From Polaribacter sp. ALD11 (lineage in GTDB: Bacteria > Bacteroidota > Bacteroidia > Flavobacteriales > Flavobacteriaceae): a stretch of DNA of 64,000 nt. Made by a program: the position numbers and the translations under genes. Below the pieces are notes generated by a model that was not told the origin of the DNA, did no database searches, and saw nothing but the letters and a program-made list of their open reading frames with translations. Shown here in pieces: positions 8,454 through 16,611 of this stretch (the stretch's first letter is position 1; the number at the start of each line of letters is the position of its first letter). The stretch spans positions 3,496,501 through 3,560,500 of the forward strand of contig NZ_CP025119.1 in the NCBI RefSeq assembly GCF_002831685.1. The letters run 5' to 3'.

Positions 8454-9030
8454 AAATCGAATAAAAGATATTGAAAAAACGCTATTGTCTGATAACTATT
8501 ACACACTAAATAAATTCAAATTTAAGTATCAAATGTCTAACGAGAGTTGGGTAAGCCAGATGCGAGAAGTGTATGAACGTGGTCATGGAGCAGGGATTTT
8601 GTTATACAATACCACGAAAAAAACGGTGATTTTAATCAAGCAATTTAGAATGCCTACTTTTTTACATGATAATGAAGATGGGTTTTTAATTGAAATTCCA
8701 GCAGGCTTGTTAGACACAGATAATCCTGAACAATGTATAATTAGAGAAACAGAAGAAGAGGTTGGTATTCGTTTAAAATCGGTTAAGAAAATTTATGAAG
8801 GCTATTCTTCTCCAGGAGTTTTAACAGAGAAAATGCACTTTTTTATTGGCGAATACACAGACGATATGAAAGTAAGTGAAGGTGGAGGTTTAGAAAGTGA
8901 AACAGAAGATATAGAAGTTTTAGAAGTTCCGTTTACAGAAGCTGTAAGAATGCTAAACGAAGGCGAAATAGTAGATACAAGAACCATTGTTTTGTTGCAA
9001 TATGCACAGATTCATAAACTGTTAGATTAA
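8446..9030 (+). CDS. nudK: Nudix hydrolase, GDP-mannose pyrophosphatase NudK-like
   Basis: 194 residues, matching the ~190 of E. coli NudK, and similar to it in the N-terminal LSDNYYTL segment, in LLYNTTKKTVILIKQFR and near the C-terminal EVLEVPF. The Nudix box core RETEEEVGI (REuxEExGu) follows the GLL of the substrate loop. Family members hydrolyse GDP-mannose or other nucleotide-sugar/ADP-ribose diphosphates with Mg. ATG 8446 is preferred over the in-frame TTG at 8440; it overlaps the AAA+ stop by 8 nt. Its conserved position inside this unknown set hints that a nucleotide-derived small molecule may matter to the system, but housekeeping co-transcription is equally possible. Confidence 0.85.
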   Translation: MNKNRIKDIEKTLLSDNYYTLNKFKFKYQMSNESWVSQMREVYERGHGAGILLYNTTKKTVILIKQFRMPTFLHDNEDGFLIEIPAGLLDTDNPEQCIIRETEEEVGIRLKSVKKIYEGYSSPGVLTEKMHFFIGEYTDDMKVSEGGGLESETEDIEVLEVPFTEAVRMLNEGEIVDTRTIVLLQYAQIHKLLD

Positions 9031-9031
9031 A

Positions 9032-10267
9032 ATGCAAAAACTAATAAAAGCCAACTTATATAGAAGTGAGTCCATTTCTATTAATGGGAAATTGGTAGAA
9101 CGTTATAATAAATGTTTAGTAAAACTTGGTTTTACCAAAACGAAGTTAACCTCATTTTCTATAGATGGTGTTGGTTGGAGTCCGGAAATTGCAGAAGAAA
9201 AAAACGAATTATTTTATTTAAATAATGGGGAAGCAAACACACACGCAATTATAATAACTCCGTTACAAAAAGGAGTACCAGTTTACAATCCGTTTCATTC
9301 TTTCGATGCAGAATTAATGAAAGCTGTTTTTAAAAAACATGGCGATTTTATTAATGATATTACAAGAGATGCTGCTGTTTGTTTAGATTTCGATCAGAAA
9401 ATAGACGTCTTTTATGAACCTTTAGATGTTTTAAAATACAAAGATATTGTTATTAAGTTCCATTTGATTAATGATTTAAACAAAGCCAAAGCTGAGCAGT
9501 TAAAATTGATTGAAGAATTTAATAGAGATCAAAACTTTATAGATGAAGGTATTCATCAAAAAATATTAGCATCTGCTAAGAAATACGGAGACTTAAGGAA
9601 ACGAAATCTTCATTTAGAAGAAATTAGTTTCACTACAGATTCATTCTACACCAAAGCTTTTGGAGGTATTTTTGTTTTGAGAGATTTCGTAAAACCTATT
9701 CTAATTTTCGAAAATGAAAAAACGTACAAAGAGGCTATAAATGATACCATTCATGATGTGTTAATGTATCATATCTCTCATCAAGAATTAATAGAAAAAT
9801 TAATCAGTTACAATATTATTGAAGCAGATTTAGAGGAGGAAGTTTCTAAAAAGAGGTATCATAGAATTCAGAAATATACCATGTCTTCTTATTTAAAAGA
9901 GATAATACATCCAATAAAAGATATTTTACAAGACCCTATTTTGTTTAAAAGTTATTTAAATAAAATAGATATAAAAGCCCGTAAAAAAGTGATGGGTTTA
10001 GAATTGTTTTTAGATAAAAAACAGATTTCAAAATCATTAAAAGCAAAAAATGTTATAGATGAAGAGTTGTTTGTTGCTTTGCACAAGCCACATTCGTCTT
10101 TAAAACCAAATCACCAAGATTTAATTTGGTATTTGTTAGTAAATGTTGCGCCTAAAGATATTTTATTTCTCTATTGGTATGATAAAGAACAATTTTACAA
10201 TGTTTTTAAGACGTTAGAAGATTCCACACAAGATTGGGTTATTGAAACAATTTGTAACAATTTTTAG
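9032..10267 (+). CDS. DUF6638-like protein
   Basis: 411 residues, cytoplasmic, no membrane segment. I recognise it only as resembling a Bacteroidota family of unknown function that I recall as DUF6638. The N-terminal ~150 residues are mixed alpha/beta; a Lys/Glu-rich helical region follows (~155-200), and the C-terminal half is helical with several Asp/Glu-Lys pairs. No metal or nucleotide motif stands out. It starts 1 nt after the Nudix stop, so translation is almost certainly coupled and it belongs to the AAA+ operon. Confidence 0.8.
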   Translation: MQKLIKANLYRSESISINGKLVERYNKCLVKLGFTKTKLTSFSIDGVGWSPEIAEEKNELFYLNNGEANTHAIIITPLQKGVPVYNPFHSFDAELMKAVFKKHGDFINDITRDAAVCLDFDQKIDVFYEPLDVLKYKDIVIKFHLINDLNKAKAEQLKLIEEFNRDQNFIDEGIHQKILASAKKYGDLRKRNLHLEEISFTTDSFYTKAFGGIFVLRDFVKPILIFENEKTYKEAINDTIHDVLMYHISHQELIEKLISYNIIEADLEEEVSKKRYHRIQKYTMSSYLKEIIHPIKDILQDPILFKSYLNKIDIKARKKVMGLELFLDKKQISKSLKAKNVIDEELFVALHKPHSSLKPNHQDLIWYLLVNVAPKDILFLYWYDKEQFYNVFKTLEDSTQDWVIETICNNF

Positions 10268-10307
10268 AAAAAATAGACTAATTTTATAACATCAAATCCA
10301 GAAAATT

Positions 10308-10829
10308 ATGACACTAGAACTTATCATATTTATCGCATCAATTTTATTCGGAGTAATTTTATATTGGAGAGAATCTAGAACTAATAAGGTCTATCGATTT
10401 TTTAATAAATTAATGAATTCGAAAGAGTTACAAATGAAAGTAACAGATAAGAAAGGGTTTTTTTATGAACAGAATTTTCTTTTAAGATTGGTTTTTATCG
10501 TCTCTTTTTTCTTACTAGTTATTTTAGTTACGCGTTTTTTAATCCCAATTGATGTAGCAACAATTTCACTTTTTGCTTCTATGATTTTTGGTACTCTAAT
10601 AGGAACTTATTTAGCAGGTTTCATTTTTACATCAACCAAGATTATAGACGAACATTCAGATTCTCTAGAGGATAAGTTTAAGGATGTTTTAGAGAAAGGA
10701 AAAGATTTTGTTGAAGATTTTAAAAACGAAGAACCCGTTGCGATTGAAAAAGCACAAAAAGAAATTGAGAAATCTAAGGTTGAAGGAAAAAGTGCCAGAG
10801 AACGCTTAAAAGAAAAAGGACTTTTATAA
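10308..10829 (+). CDS. Small integral membrane protein with charged C-terminal tail
   Basis: 173 residues with three hydrophobic stretches: an N-terminal one (~3-20), one at ~60-80 and one at ~83-112. The C-terminal ~60 residues are highly charged (EDKFKDVLEKGKDF and a Lys/Glu-rich helix), likely a cytoplasmic coiled tail. Family not recognised. It follows the DUF6638-like gene by 40 bp on the same strand and may anchor the soluble cluster proteins to the membrane; this is inference from order only. Confidence 0.75.
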   Translation: MTLELIIFIASILFGVILYWRESRTNKVYRFFNKLMNSKELQMKVTDKKGFFYEQNFLLRLVFIVSFFLLVILVTRFLIPIDVATISLFASMIFGTLIGTYLAGFIFTSTKIIDEHSDSLEDKFKDVLEKGKDFVEDFKNEEPVAIEKAQKEIEKSKVEGKSARERLKEKGLL

Positions 10830-10938
10830 GTTTCGTGATTTCGAAGGAGAGAGACGAGGTAATCCTTAAAAAAAAGACTATATATAAACAGATTGCTTAA
10901 GCTTTTTTTTAAAAGTACCGCAATAACATATAAATATT

Positions 10939-12630
10939 ATGATTAAAAATTACTGGAGCAAAGGGCCAAGACAAAAGAAGACTGTAGTTATACTAAGTAT
11001 CTTAATTTTAGGATTGTTATTCTTTCTAAGAGATGATTATCAACCAGTGTTATTGTTTGTAAGAAAATTTATTTTCATTATTTTATTGTGCTTTACAATC
11101 TTGTTTTTCGGATTAAGAAGTTTTAGAAAATCGGCAACTACAGGCAGAAGAATAGGAATCTTGGTTTTTCTAACTACATTTTTTGGAATTATATATTATG
11201 TTGGTTGGAATATGAAATTTTACGATTATATGAAAACGTATAATGTTTTTAATAGCTTAAACCGTATTGAAATTGTAGAACTTCCTTTAACGCAAAATGA
11301 AAGAATTCAACCTTTAAGAAATATCTTTTCGATGGCAAATGAATCTGTGGGTGAAACCAAAGATGTTTCACTGCCTCATTTAGTTCGGGTTGATGGAAAT
11401 AACCAATGGACAATGGCGATTCAGCCTACAGAAAAGTATGTTTGGCAAGGAATAAAAGACAATACAGAAGAAGTTTTTTCTGTATCGAGCACAACACCTT
11501 TTCCACGTTTTTCTAGCGAAAATAGAATTCCGGTTACATTTTCTATTGGCGAATCTTTAAAATTCAGTAGAAATACATACAATGCCGTTGTACAACGTTT
11601 AAATCCGTGGATGCTGTTTAATTACGAGCCAAGTGACACCTATTACATGAAAAATGATAAAGGTGCTTGGGTAGAGGTGGTAAGTTTAATAAAATGGAAA
11701 GGGTTCTTTTTTCCATATCCTACTTTTGGAGGTGTAATGGTTATTGAAAACGGTGAGCATAATTTTAAAGATTATTTAGAAAGAATTACAATCGGAATGG
11801 GAACGTATATTTCTCCCGAAGAAATGAAAAATTACGCCTATTTAACCAAGCAGAACACTTTAGCAGAAAAAGTATCTCGCTTGCAAGCCGAAAGCTTAAA
11901 ATTCTTAGCAGGTTTTTCAGATCCTTTACCCTGGAATATGGAAAGTGCAGTTAAAATTCCAACAGCACCAAAAGATCAGAATGCACAACCTTATGTAACA
12001 GATTTCGATTTTTCAGACACAAAGACAGACGCGTTTAGTGGTTTGTATCATTGGTTTGGTTTAGAACCTGTAGGAGACGAAAGAACAAGCTTAAGTTATA
12101 GTGTTTTTATTCCTGCCGATGGTACCGACAAATTATATTTCTACAACCATGCAGCAAAAAAAGAAGGATATGCAGGCGTTTCTGCAATGCCTTTAAAAGT
12201 AAAAGAATCTAAGAAAGAATACGATTGGAGTTCGAATACACCCGTAGAATTTAGACCTTATATTAAAAATATTGCAGGTAGAAAACGCATGTTTTTTCTA
12301 GGTACAGTTTCTACAATTAGTGATGATGATCCAAAACAATTTGACGGTTCTGCAACACCAGATTTAGCTTTGGTAGATAGTGAATATAGGGATGTTGTTT
12401 GGATCAATGCTAAAAAACCAAGTACTTGGAATGAAGAAGTTTACAAGCAATTAAACGAGGCTTGGAGAACAAGTGAAGGGGCAAATGTTTATTTCGAGAA
12501 AGAGAAAACAGTTTTAGAGAAAAATCAGTCGATTTTAGACTCTATAAAGATAATTTCCAAACAAGATAAAAGCATTAAAGAAATTCAACGTCTTCAAAAA
12601 CAAATAGATTCTATTAAAATTAATCAGTAG
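10939..12630 (+). CDS. Membrane protein with large extracytoplasmic domain
   Basis: 563 residues. Three hydrophobic segments near the N-terminus (~16-30, ~41-61, ~72-90) are followed by a large soluble domain (~100-525) rich in Trp, Tyr, Phe and Pro, and a short C-terminal Lys/Gln/Ile coiled coil (~525-563). The charge pattern suggests that the big domain faces the periplasm. I do not recognise the fold. It is the last gene of the run that starts at 3788, 109 bp after the small membrane protein, and may be in the same or a separate transcript. Confidence 0.8.
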   Translation: MIKNYWSKGPRQKKTVVILSILILGLLFFLRDDYQPVLLFVRKFIFIILLCFTILFFGLRSFRKSATTGRRIGILVFLTTFFGIIYYVGWNMKFYDYMKTYNVFNSLNRIEIVELPLTQNERIQPLRNIFSMANESVGETKDVSLPHLVRVDGNNQWTMAIQPTEKYVWQGIKDNTEEVFSVSSTTPFPRFSSENRIPVTFSIGESLKFSRNTYNAVVQRLNPWMLFNYEPSDTYYMKNDKGAWVEVVSLIKWKGFFFPYPTFGGVMVIENGEHNFKDYLERITIGMGTYISPEEMKNYAYLTKQNTLAEKVSRLQAESLKFLAGFSDPLPWNMESAVKIPTAPKDQNAQPYVTDFDFSDTKTDAFSGLYHWFGLEPVGDERTSLSYSVFIPADGTDKLYFYNHAAKKEGYAGVSAMPLKVKESKKEYDWSSNTPVEFRPYIKNIAGRKRMFFLGTVSTISDDDPKQFDGSATPDLALVDSEYRDVVWINAKKPSTWNEEVYKQLNEAWRTSEGANVYFEKEKTVLEKNQSILDSIKIISKQDKSIKEIQRLQKQIDSIKINQ

Positions 12631-12635
12631 TTTTT

Positions 12636-12701
12636 GTAGCTATTTCCTGCTTTCCATTATATCTTTTTGCTTAAAAAAGCAAAAAGGATGTCATTTCAAT
12701 C
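12636..12701. repeat. Dispersed palindromic intergenic element, copy B (variant)
   Basis: Same internal plan as copy A: a ...CCTGCTTTCC... segment, a hairpin ATCTTTTTGCTT (12661-12672) with AAGCAAAAAGGAT (12677-12689), then TGTCATTTCAATC. The outer ends differ (GTAGCTA...GGGCTATAC), so this is a diverged subtype. It sits six bases after a stop codon. Confidence 0.65.
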
Positions 12702-12799
12702 AGGGCTATACTTGTTTGCTAGCTATACGAATCATTACAGTGAAATTTACTTTTATAATAATTAAATTGAAAGCACAAGGTTCCTTGGATTTATTTCCC

Positions 12800-12830
12800 T
12801 TGGTAATTAAAATTTTGTTTTGTAACTTTG
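12800..12830 (+). promoter_or_regulatory. Predicted promoter of osmC-like gene
   Basis: TTG at 12800-12802, 20-nt spacer, TAACTTTG at 12823-12830: an exact match to the Bacteroidota TTG/TAnnTTTG promoter. The start codon is 23 nt further on. This is the best promoter match in the window. Confidence 0.7.
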
Positions 12831-12853
12831 TGGTTCATTAAAATTTCTTTTTT

Positions 12854-13240
12854 ATGGCAAATTCCAAAGTAGTATTAAGTAGTAAAAATTATTTAGCAGA
12901 AGCAAAAATGAGAAAACATTTTGCGGTAATAGACGAACCAGTAAATGATGGTGGCGATGATAATGGGCCAACACCAGTGGAGTATTTATTAACGGCAATT
13001 GGTAGTTGTGTTTCTATTACCTTGAGAATGTATGCGGAGAGGAAAGGTTGGGATGTAGGTAAAATAACAGTAAATGTTTCTCAGGTAAAAGATGAAAATA
13101 GTACACATTTAACCGAAGAAATCTCTTTTGAGAAAGATGTTACAGAAGAACAAAAAAAGCGATTGTTGGTTATTGCCGGTAAATGTCCGGTTGCTAAAAT
13201 GGTAAAAGGAGAAACGGAAATAGCTACCAACATTCTGTAA
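12854..13240 (+). CDS. OsmC family peroxiredoxin-like protein
   Basis: 128 residues, the normal OsmC/Ohr size. The two conserved cysteines are present, C52 in AIGSCVSITLRMYAERKGWDV and C111 in AGKCPVAKMV, so the thiol peroxidase active site is intact. Such proteins reduce organic hydroperoxides or related electrophiles in the cytoplasm. It has its own strong promoter and is followed by an FMN reductase and a glutaredoxin-fold protein, a redox-stress setting. I cannot tell Ohr from OsmC or the YhfA subtype with certainty. Confidence 0.9.
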   Translation: MANSKVVLSSKNYLAEAKMRKHFAVIDEPVNDGGDDNGPTPVEYLLTAIGSCVSITLRMYAERKGWDVGKITVNVSQVKDENSTHLTEEISFEKDVTEEQKKRLLVIAGKCPVAKMVKGETEIATNIL

Positions 13241-13314
13241 AATTAGTTAGTAGTTTTCAGTTTGTCGATTCGAACGCAATAGAGAACTATTTTAGGAATA
13301 CAAAATTTATAAAC

Positions 13315-13848
13315 ATGAAAAAAATATTAGCATTTGCAGGTAGTACAAGTTCTACTTCTATCAATAAAAAACTAGCAATTTTTGCTGCAGAAAATTTAGA
13401 AAATACGTCTTTTGATGTTATTGATTTAAGAAATTTTGAAATGCCCTTGTACAGCGAAGATGAAGAAAAGAAAGGTTTTTCAGAAAACACAAAAAAGTTT
13501 ACTTCATTACTAGATAATTATGACGGGTTCATACTTTCTCTAGCAGAACATAATGGTTCTTATGCTGCAGCTTTCAAAAATATTTTTGATTGGAGTTCTA
13601 GAATTGAAGCAAAAGTTTTTAGAGAGAAGCCACTTTTATTAATGGCTACCTCACCAGGAGCAAGAGGCGGACAATCAGTTTTAGAGGCAGGCGTTTCTAA
13701 GTTTCCAATGATGGGCGTTAAAGAATTGTTTACTTTTTCGTTACCTAGTTTTTCTGATAATTTTAAAGAAGGAAAAATTATAGAAAAAGAGTTAAAAAAT
13801 CAACTAGTAACTGAAGTTCATAATTTTGAAAATTCTGTAAATCAATAA
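13315..13848 (+). CDS. NADPH-dependent FMN reductase family oxidoreductase
   Basis: 177 residues with a flavodoxin-like fold. The FMN-phosphate loop GSTSSTSINKKL is at 9-20, and SPGARGGQSVLEA (~112-125) is the typical second flavin loop. Members reduce quinones, azo dyes, chromate or free FMN with NAD(P)H. It is 3 nt upstream of the glutaredoxin-like gene, so the two are co-translated. Substrate cannot be read from the sequence; the nearby MarR and pirin genes make quinone or electrophile detoxification a reasonable guess. Confidence 0.9.
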   Translation: MKKILAFAGSTSSTSINKKLAIFAAENLENTSFDVIDLRNFEMPLYSEDEEKKGFSENTKKFTSLLDNYDGFILSLAEHNGSYAAAFKNIFDWSSRIEAKVFREKPLLLMATSPGARGGQSVLEAGVSKFPMMGVKELFTFSLPSFSDNFKEGKIIEKELKNQLVTEVHNFENSVNQ

Positions 13849-13851
13849 AAA

Positions 13852-14100
13852 ATGAAAATAGTTTTATACGGTAAACAAGGCCACGCATATACGGTAGCAT
13901 TTAAGAATTTTTTAAATTCAACAGATGTTCCTTACATCTATAAAGACGTTTCTAAAGATGTGGAAGCAAGAGAGCATAGTAAAGAATTATATAACGGGGT
14001 TGTAAAATTTCCTACTTTGTTTGTTGATGATGCAGTTTATTTAACACCAACAACAGAAGAATTTAATAAAATAATGCAAGATTTAAGACTTAGAGCGTAG
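13852..14100 (+). CDS. Glutaredoxin-fold protein lacking cysteines
   Basis: 82 residues reading as a thioredoxin/glutaredoxin fold: the first beta-strand MKIVLYGKQ, then the position where CxxC should be reads QGHAYT, then a helix, and the cis-Pro strand VVKFPTLFVDD (~50-60). There is no cysteine in the protein, so it cannot work as a thiol-disulfide reductant. It may bind a partner, a ligand or a thiol cofactor. It is coupled to the FMN reductase (3-nt gap). Confidence 0.75.
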   Translation: MKIVLYGKQGHAYTVAFKNFLNSTDVPYIYKDVSKDVEAREHSKELYNGVVKFPTLFVDDAVYLTPTTEEFNKIMQDLRLRA

Positions 14101-14260
14101 GTTTTTATTCTTGAGACAATACACAAGAGTAAAAAAACGATGTTTTCTATGTGTTCATTTTTAAACTTTTAGAAACAAAACTAAAGAATAAAGACATAAG
14201 AATTATGGCAAAAAAAAAGAAGATTAAACATTCTTTTTCATAAGCTCTTTTTTAATTTTC

Positions 14261-14299
14261 GAATACTGAATACTGAATACTGAATACTGAATACTGAAT
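14261..14299 (+). repeat. Tandem heptamer (GAATACT)x5 directly before the MarR start
   Basis: Five perfect copies of GAATACT at 14261-14295 plus a partial unit that runs into the ATG at 14300. The array covers the place where a ribosome binding site would be. Such arrays can change length by slippage, so expression of the regulator could vary between cells. Confidence 0.85.
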
Positions 14300-14737
14300 A
14301 TGGGAGATATTTCTAAAGACATACAATCTAAATTTGTTAGCAATAAGGTGAAAGCGCTTATCAATATAAAATACACTGCAAATTGGTTAAATAGTAGAGA
14401 AAATGAATTCTTTAAACCCTACGGAATTTCGCCGCAACAATACAATATCTTAAGAATATTACGAGGTGCAAAAGATAGAATTAAGGTGCAGATTGTTAAA
14501 GATAGAATGATAGAAAGAGCACCAAATGCAACTCGTTTAATGGACAAGTTGTGCGATAAAAGCTTTATTAAAAGAGAACGTTGCGAGCAAGATAGAAGAG
14601 TTGTTTATGTTAAAATAACTAAAACAGGTTTAGAATTATTAACAACGATAGACAACAATAAGAATCTTTCTTTTCTAGAAAATTTAACAGATGAAGAATC
14701 TGCTATTTTAAGTAGTTTATTAGATAAAATTAGATAG
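14300..14737 (+). CDS. MarR family transcriptional regulator
   Basis: 145 residues, normal MarR length. The winged helix is visible: GISPQQYNILRILRG (~45-60), recognition-helix region APNATRLMDKLCDKSFIKRERCEQDRR (~75-102) with the DRR wing, then VYVKITKTGLELL. MarR proteins repress neighbouring genes and release DNA on binding phenols, quinones or oxidants. The pirin genes downstream are typical MarR/MhqR-type targets. Cys84 and Cys94 flank the wing and could be redox-sensing; that is inference. Confidence 0.9.
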   Translation: MGDISKDIQSKFVSNKVKALINIKYTANWLNSRENEFFKPYGISPQQYNILRILRGAKDRIKVQIVKDRMIERAPNATRLMDKLCDKSFIKRERCEQDRRVVYVKITKTGLELLTTIDNNKNLSFLENLTDEESAILSSLLDKIR

Positions 14738-14856
14738 AAAAAATTTGTTTAAATATTTTCCTTGGAAAATAAAAACACATATAAATGTAAGAGATTCGTT
14801 CGAGTGATTCCGCTTTTTTATAGAAACAGTATCAAGAACAACTTAAAAGAAAAATC

Positions 14857-15726
14857 ATGAAAAAACAGAAATCAATTCAATATAAAGTTACAAGTCCGTT
14901 GGTAAATATGGGCGCAATAAAATTGCGTCAACCATTACCAACAGAAGGAATAGAAAATGTAGATCCGTTTTTGTTACTACATCATTATGGCCCTTATGCA
15001 ATTTCAGAATTTAACAACCCGTTCGATTTAGGCCCACATCCGCACAGAGGCTTCGAGCCAATAACGTTACTTTTTAAAGGAGAGCAATTGCACAGAGATT
15101 CATTAGGTAACGAAATGGTTGTAAAAGCTGGTGGCGTACAATGGACAACCGCTGGACGAGGAATTATTCACGCAGAAGCACCAACCAAAGCGTTTGTGAA
15201 AAAAGGAGGCGATTTAGAAGGAATTCAATTGTGGTTAAATCTTCCTGCAAAAAATAAAATGATAACGCCCAATTATCAACATTTAGAAAAAGAACAAATT
15301 CCTTTTATTACTTCTAAAGATAAAAAAGTGCAACTAAATATTATTGCCGGAACGCAACAAAATGAATTTGGATTGATAAAAGCACAAACGGAAGTAAACG
15401 TTTTTACAGCAAATACTCTAGTAGGAGGAAAGCTAGCAATCGACATTCCAGAAAACCATCAATCCTTAATTTATTTATTAGATGGAGAAGTTTTAGTAAA
15501 CGATTTAGAAGTTTTAAAGAAAGGAGAAAATCAAATGGTTACATTCAATCAAGATGGAAACAGCATTAAGTTTGAAGCAAAAAAGGCAAGTACTTTATTA
15601 ATTTTATCAGGAGAACCCATCAAAGAAAAAGTGACCCAATACGGTCCTTATGTGATGAATACGCAAACAGAAATTTTAGAAGCAATGCGCGATTATAACC
15701 AAGGAAAAATGGGGCACTTATATTAA
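14857..15726 (+). CDS. Pirin family protein (long type)
   Basis: 289 residues, two cupin domains. The iron-binding set of pirins is complete: GPHPHRGFEPITLL (two His), QLHRD, and GRGIIHAEAP (His and Glu). Bacterial pirins are quercetinase-like dioxygenases or redox-sensing partners of metabolic enzymes. It follows the MarR gene and precedes a second pirin, separated from it by palindromic element copy C. Start ATG 14857 lies behind AAAAATC. Confidence 0.92.
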   Translation: MKKQKSIQYKVTSPLVNMGAIKLRQPLPTEGIENVDPFLLLHHYGPYAISEFNNPFDLGPHPHRGFEPITLLFKGEQLHRDSLGNEMVVKAGGVQWTTAGRGIIHAEAPTKAFVKKGGDLEGIQLWLNLPAKNKMITPNYQHLEKEQIPFITSKDKKVQLNIIAGTQQNEFGLIKAQTEVNVFTANTLVGGKLAIDIPENHQSLIYLLDGEVLVNDLEVLKKGENQMVTFNQDGNSIKFEAKKASTLLILSGEPIKEKVTQYGPYVMNTQTEILEAMRDYNQGKMGHLY

Positions 15727-15731
15727 TATTT

Positions 15732-15820
15732 GGGCGTTCCCCGAAAAGGGTCGCGCTTTCGGCAGTCGCTATTTTCTGAAAAAGAAAATGAGCTTCAACA
15801 AATGCCTCAATCGCTAACGC
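15732..15820. repeat. Dispersed palindromic intergenic element, copy C
   Basis: Starts GGGCGTTCCCC and ends CTAACGC, the same inverted ends as copy A. Inside are a CCCGAAAAGGG hairpin and an ATTTTCTGAAAAAGAAAAT hairpin. It fills the gap between the two pirin genes almost exactly, 5 nt after one stop codon. Confidence 0.75.
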
Positions 15821-15835
15821 AAAAGAAAAATCAAA

Positions 15836-16546
15836 ATGAAAAAAATAATACATAAATCAGCAATAAGAGGAACAGCAAATCATGGTTGGTTAACATCTCA
15901 TCATACCTTTAGTTTTGCAAATTATCAGAATTCAGAAAGAATGAATTTTGGAATGTTACGTGTTTTAAACGATGATGTTGTGCAGCCCAAAATGGGTTTT
16001 GGTACACATCCTCATAAAAATATGGAAATTATTTCTATTCCAATTTCCGGAGCATTATCTCACAAAGACAATATGGGGAATAAACGTTCAATAGAAGTAG
16101 GAGAAGTACAAGTAATGAGTGCAGGAACTGGTGTAACGCATTCAGAATTTAACGACAGTAAAACAGACGCTGTTAATTTTTTACAACTTTGGATTCTTCC
16201 AGAAATACAAAATGTAACTCCGTATTACAATCAAAAAATGTTTGATGAGGTAGAAAGGAAAAATAAATTTCAAGTTTTAGTGTCACCAAAAGACAAGCAA
16301 GTCGCTGGTTCTTTGCCAATCAATCAGCAAGGGTATTTATCGATGATCGATTTAGATGAAGGTTTAGAAACCGAATATGAATTGAAAAACGGCGCCTATT
16401 TTTTCTTAATCGATGGCGAAGTTTCTATAGAAAATGAGCTACTAGAAAGTAGAGATGCGATAGGGATTTCAGAAGTGAAAAAAGTTACTGTCAAAGCAAA
16501 TAAAGCAAGTAAATTATTGGTTATTGATGTGCCAATGAACTTTTAA
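15836..16546 (+). CDS. Pirin family protein (short, YhhW-like)
   Basis: 236 residues, close to the E. coli quercetinase YhhW (~231). Metal ligands are visible in GTHPHKNMEIISI, ALSHKDNMG and GTGVTHSEFN, so the N-terminal cupin should bind a metal; the C-terminal cupin looks degenerate, as usual. It is on the same strand as the longer pirin. A bidirectional terminator ends it, facing the aldehyde dehydrogenase gene on the other strand. Confidence 0.92.
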   Translation: MKKIIHKSAIRGTANHGWLTSHHTFSFANYQNSERMNFGMLRVLNDDVVQPKMGFGTHPHKNMEIISIPISGALSHKDNMGNKRSIEVGEVQVMSAGTGVTHSEFNDSKTDAVNFLQLWILPEIQNVTPYYNQKMFDEVERKNKFQVLVSPKDKQVAGSLPINQQGYLSMIDLDEGLETEYELKNGAYFFLIDGEVSIENELLESRDAIGISEVKKVTVKANKASKLLVIDVPMNF

Positions 16547-16555
16547 AAGCAAATA

Positions 16556-16589
16556 AAAACCCTATTCCAAAATAAAGGAATAGGGTTTT
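16556..16589. terminator. Bidirectional terminator between pirin and aldehyde dehydrogenase genes
   Basis: 13-bp perfect arms, AAAACCCTATTCC (16556-16568) and GGAATAGGGTTTT (16577-16589), with an 8-nt loop. A/T tracts on both sides let it stop both convergent transcripts. Confidence 0.9.
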
Positions 16590-16611
16590 GTTTTATATAA
16601 AATTAGATTTT

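Noticed and set aside
14104..14134. TTTTATTCTTG / CAAGAGTAAAA hairpin after the glutaredoxin-like gene
   Set aside because: The stem has a mismatch, and no T-tract follows on the plus strand (A-rich instead), so I did not call a terminator.
14204..14242. Tiny Lys-rich open frame (MAKKKKIKHSFS)
   Set aside because: Only 12 codons and low complexity; no support as a gene.
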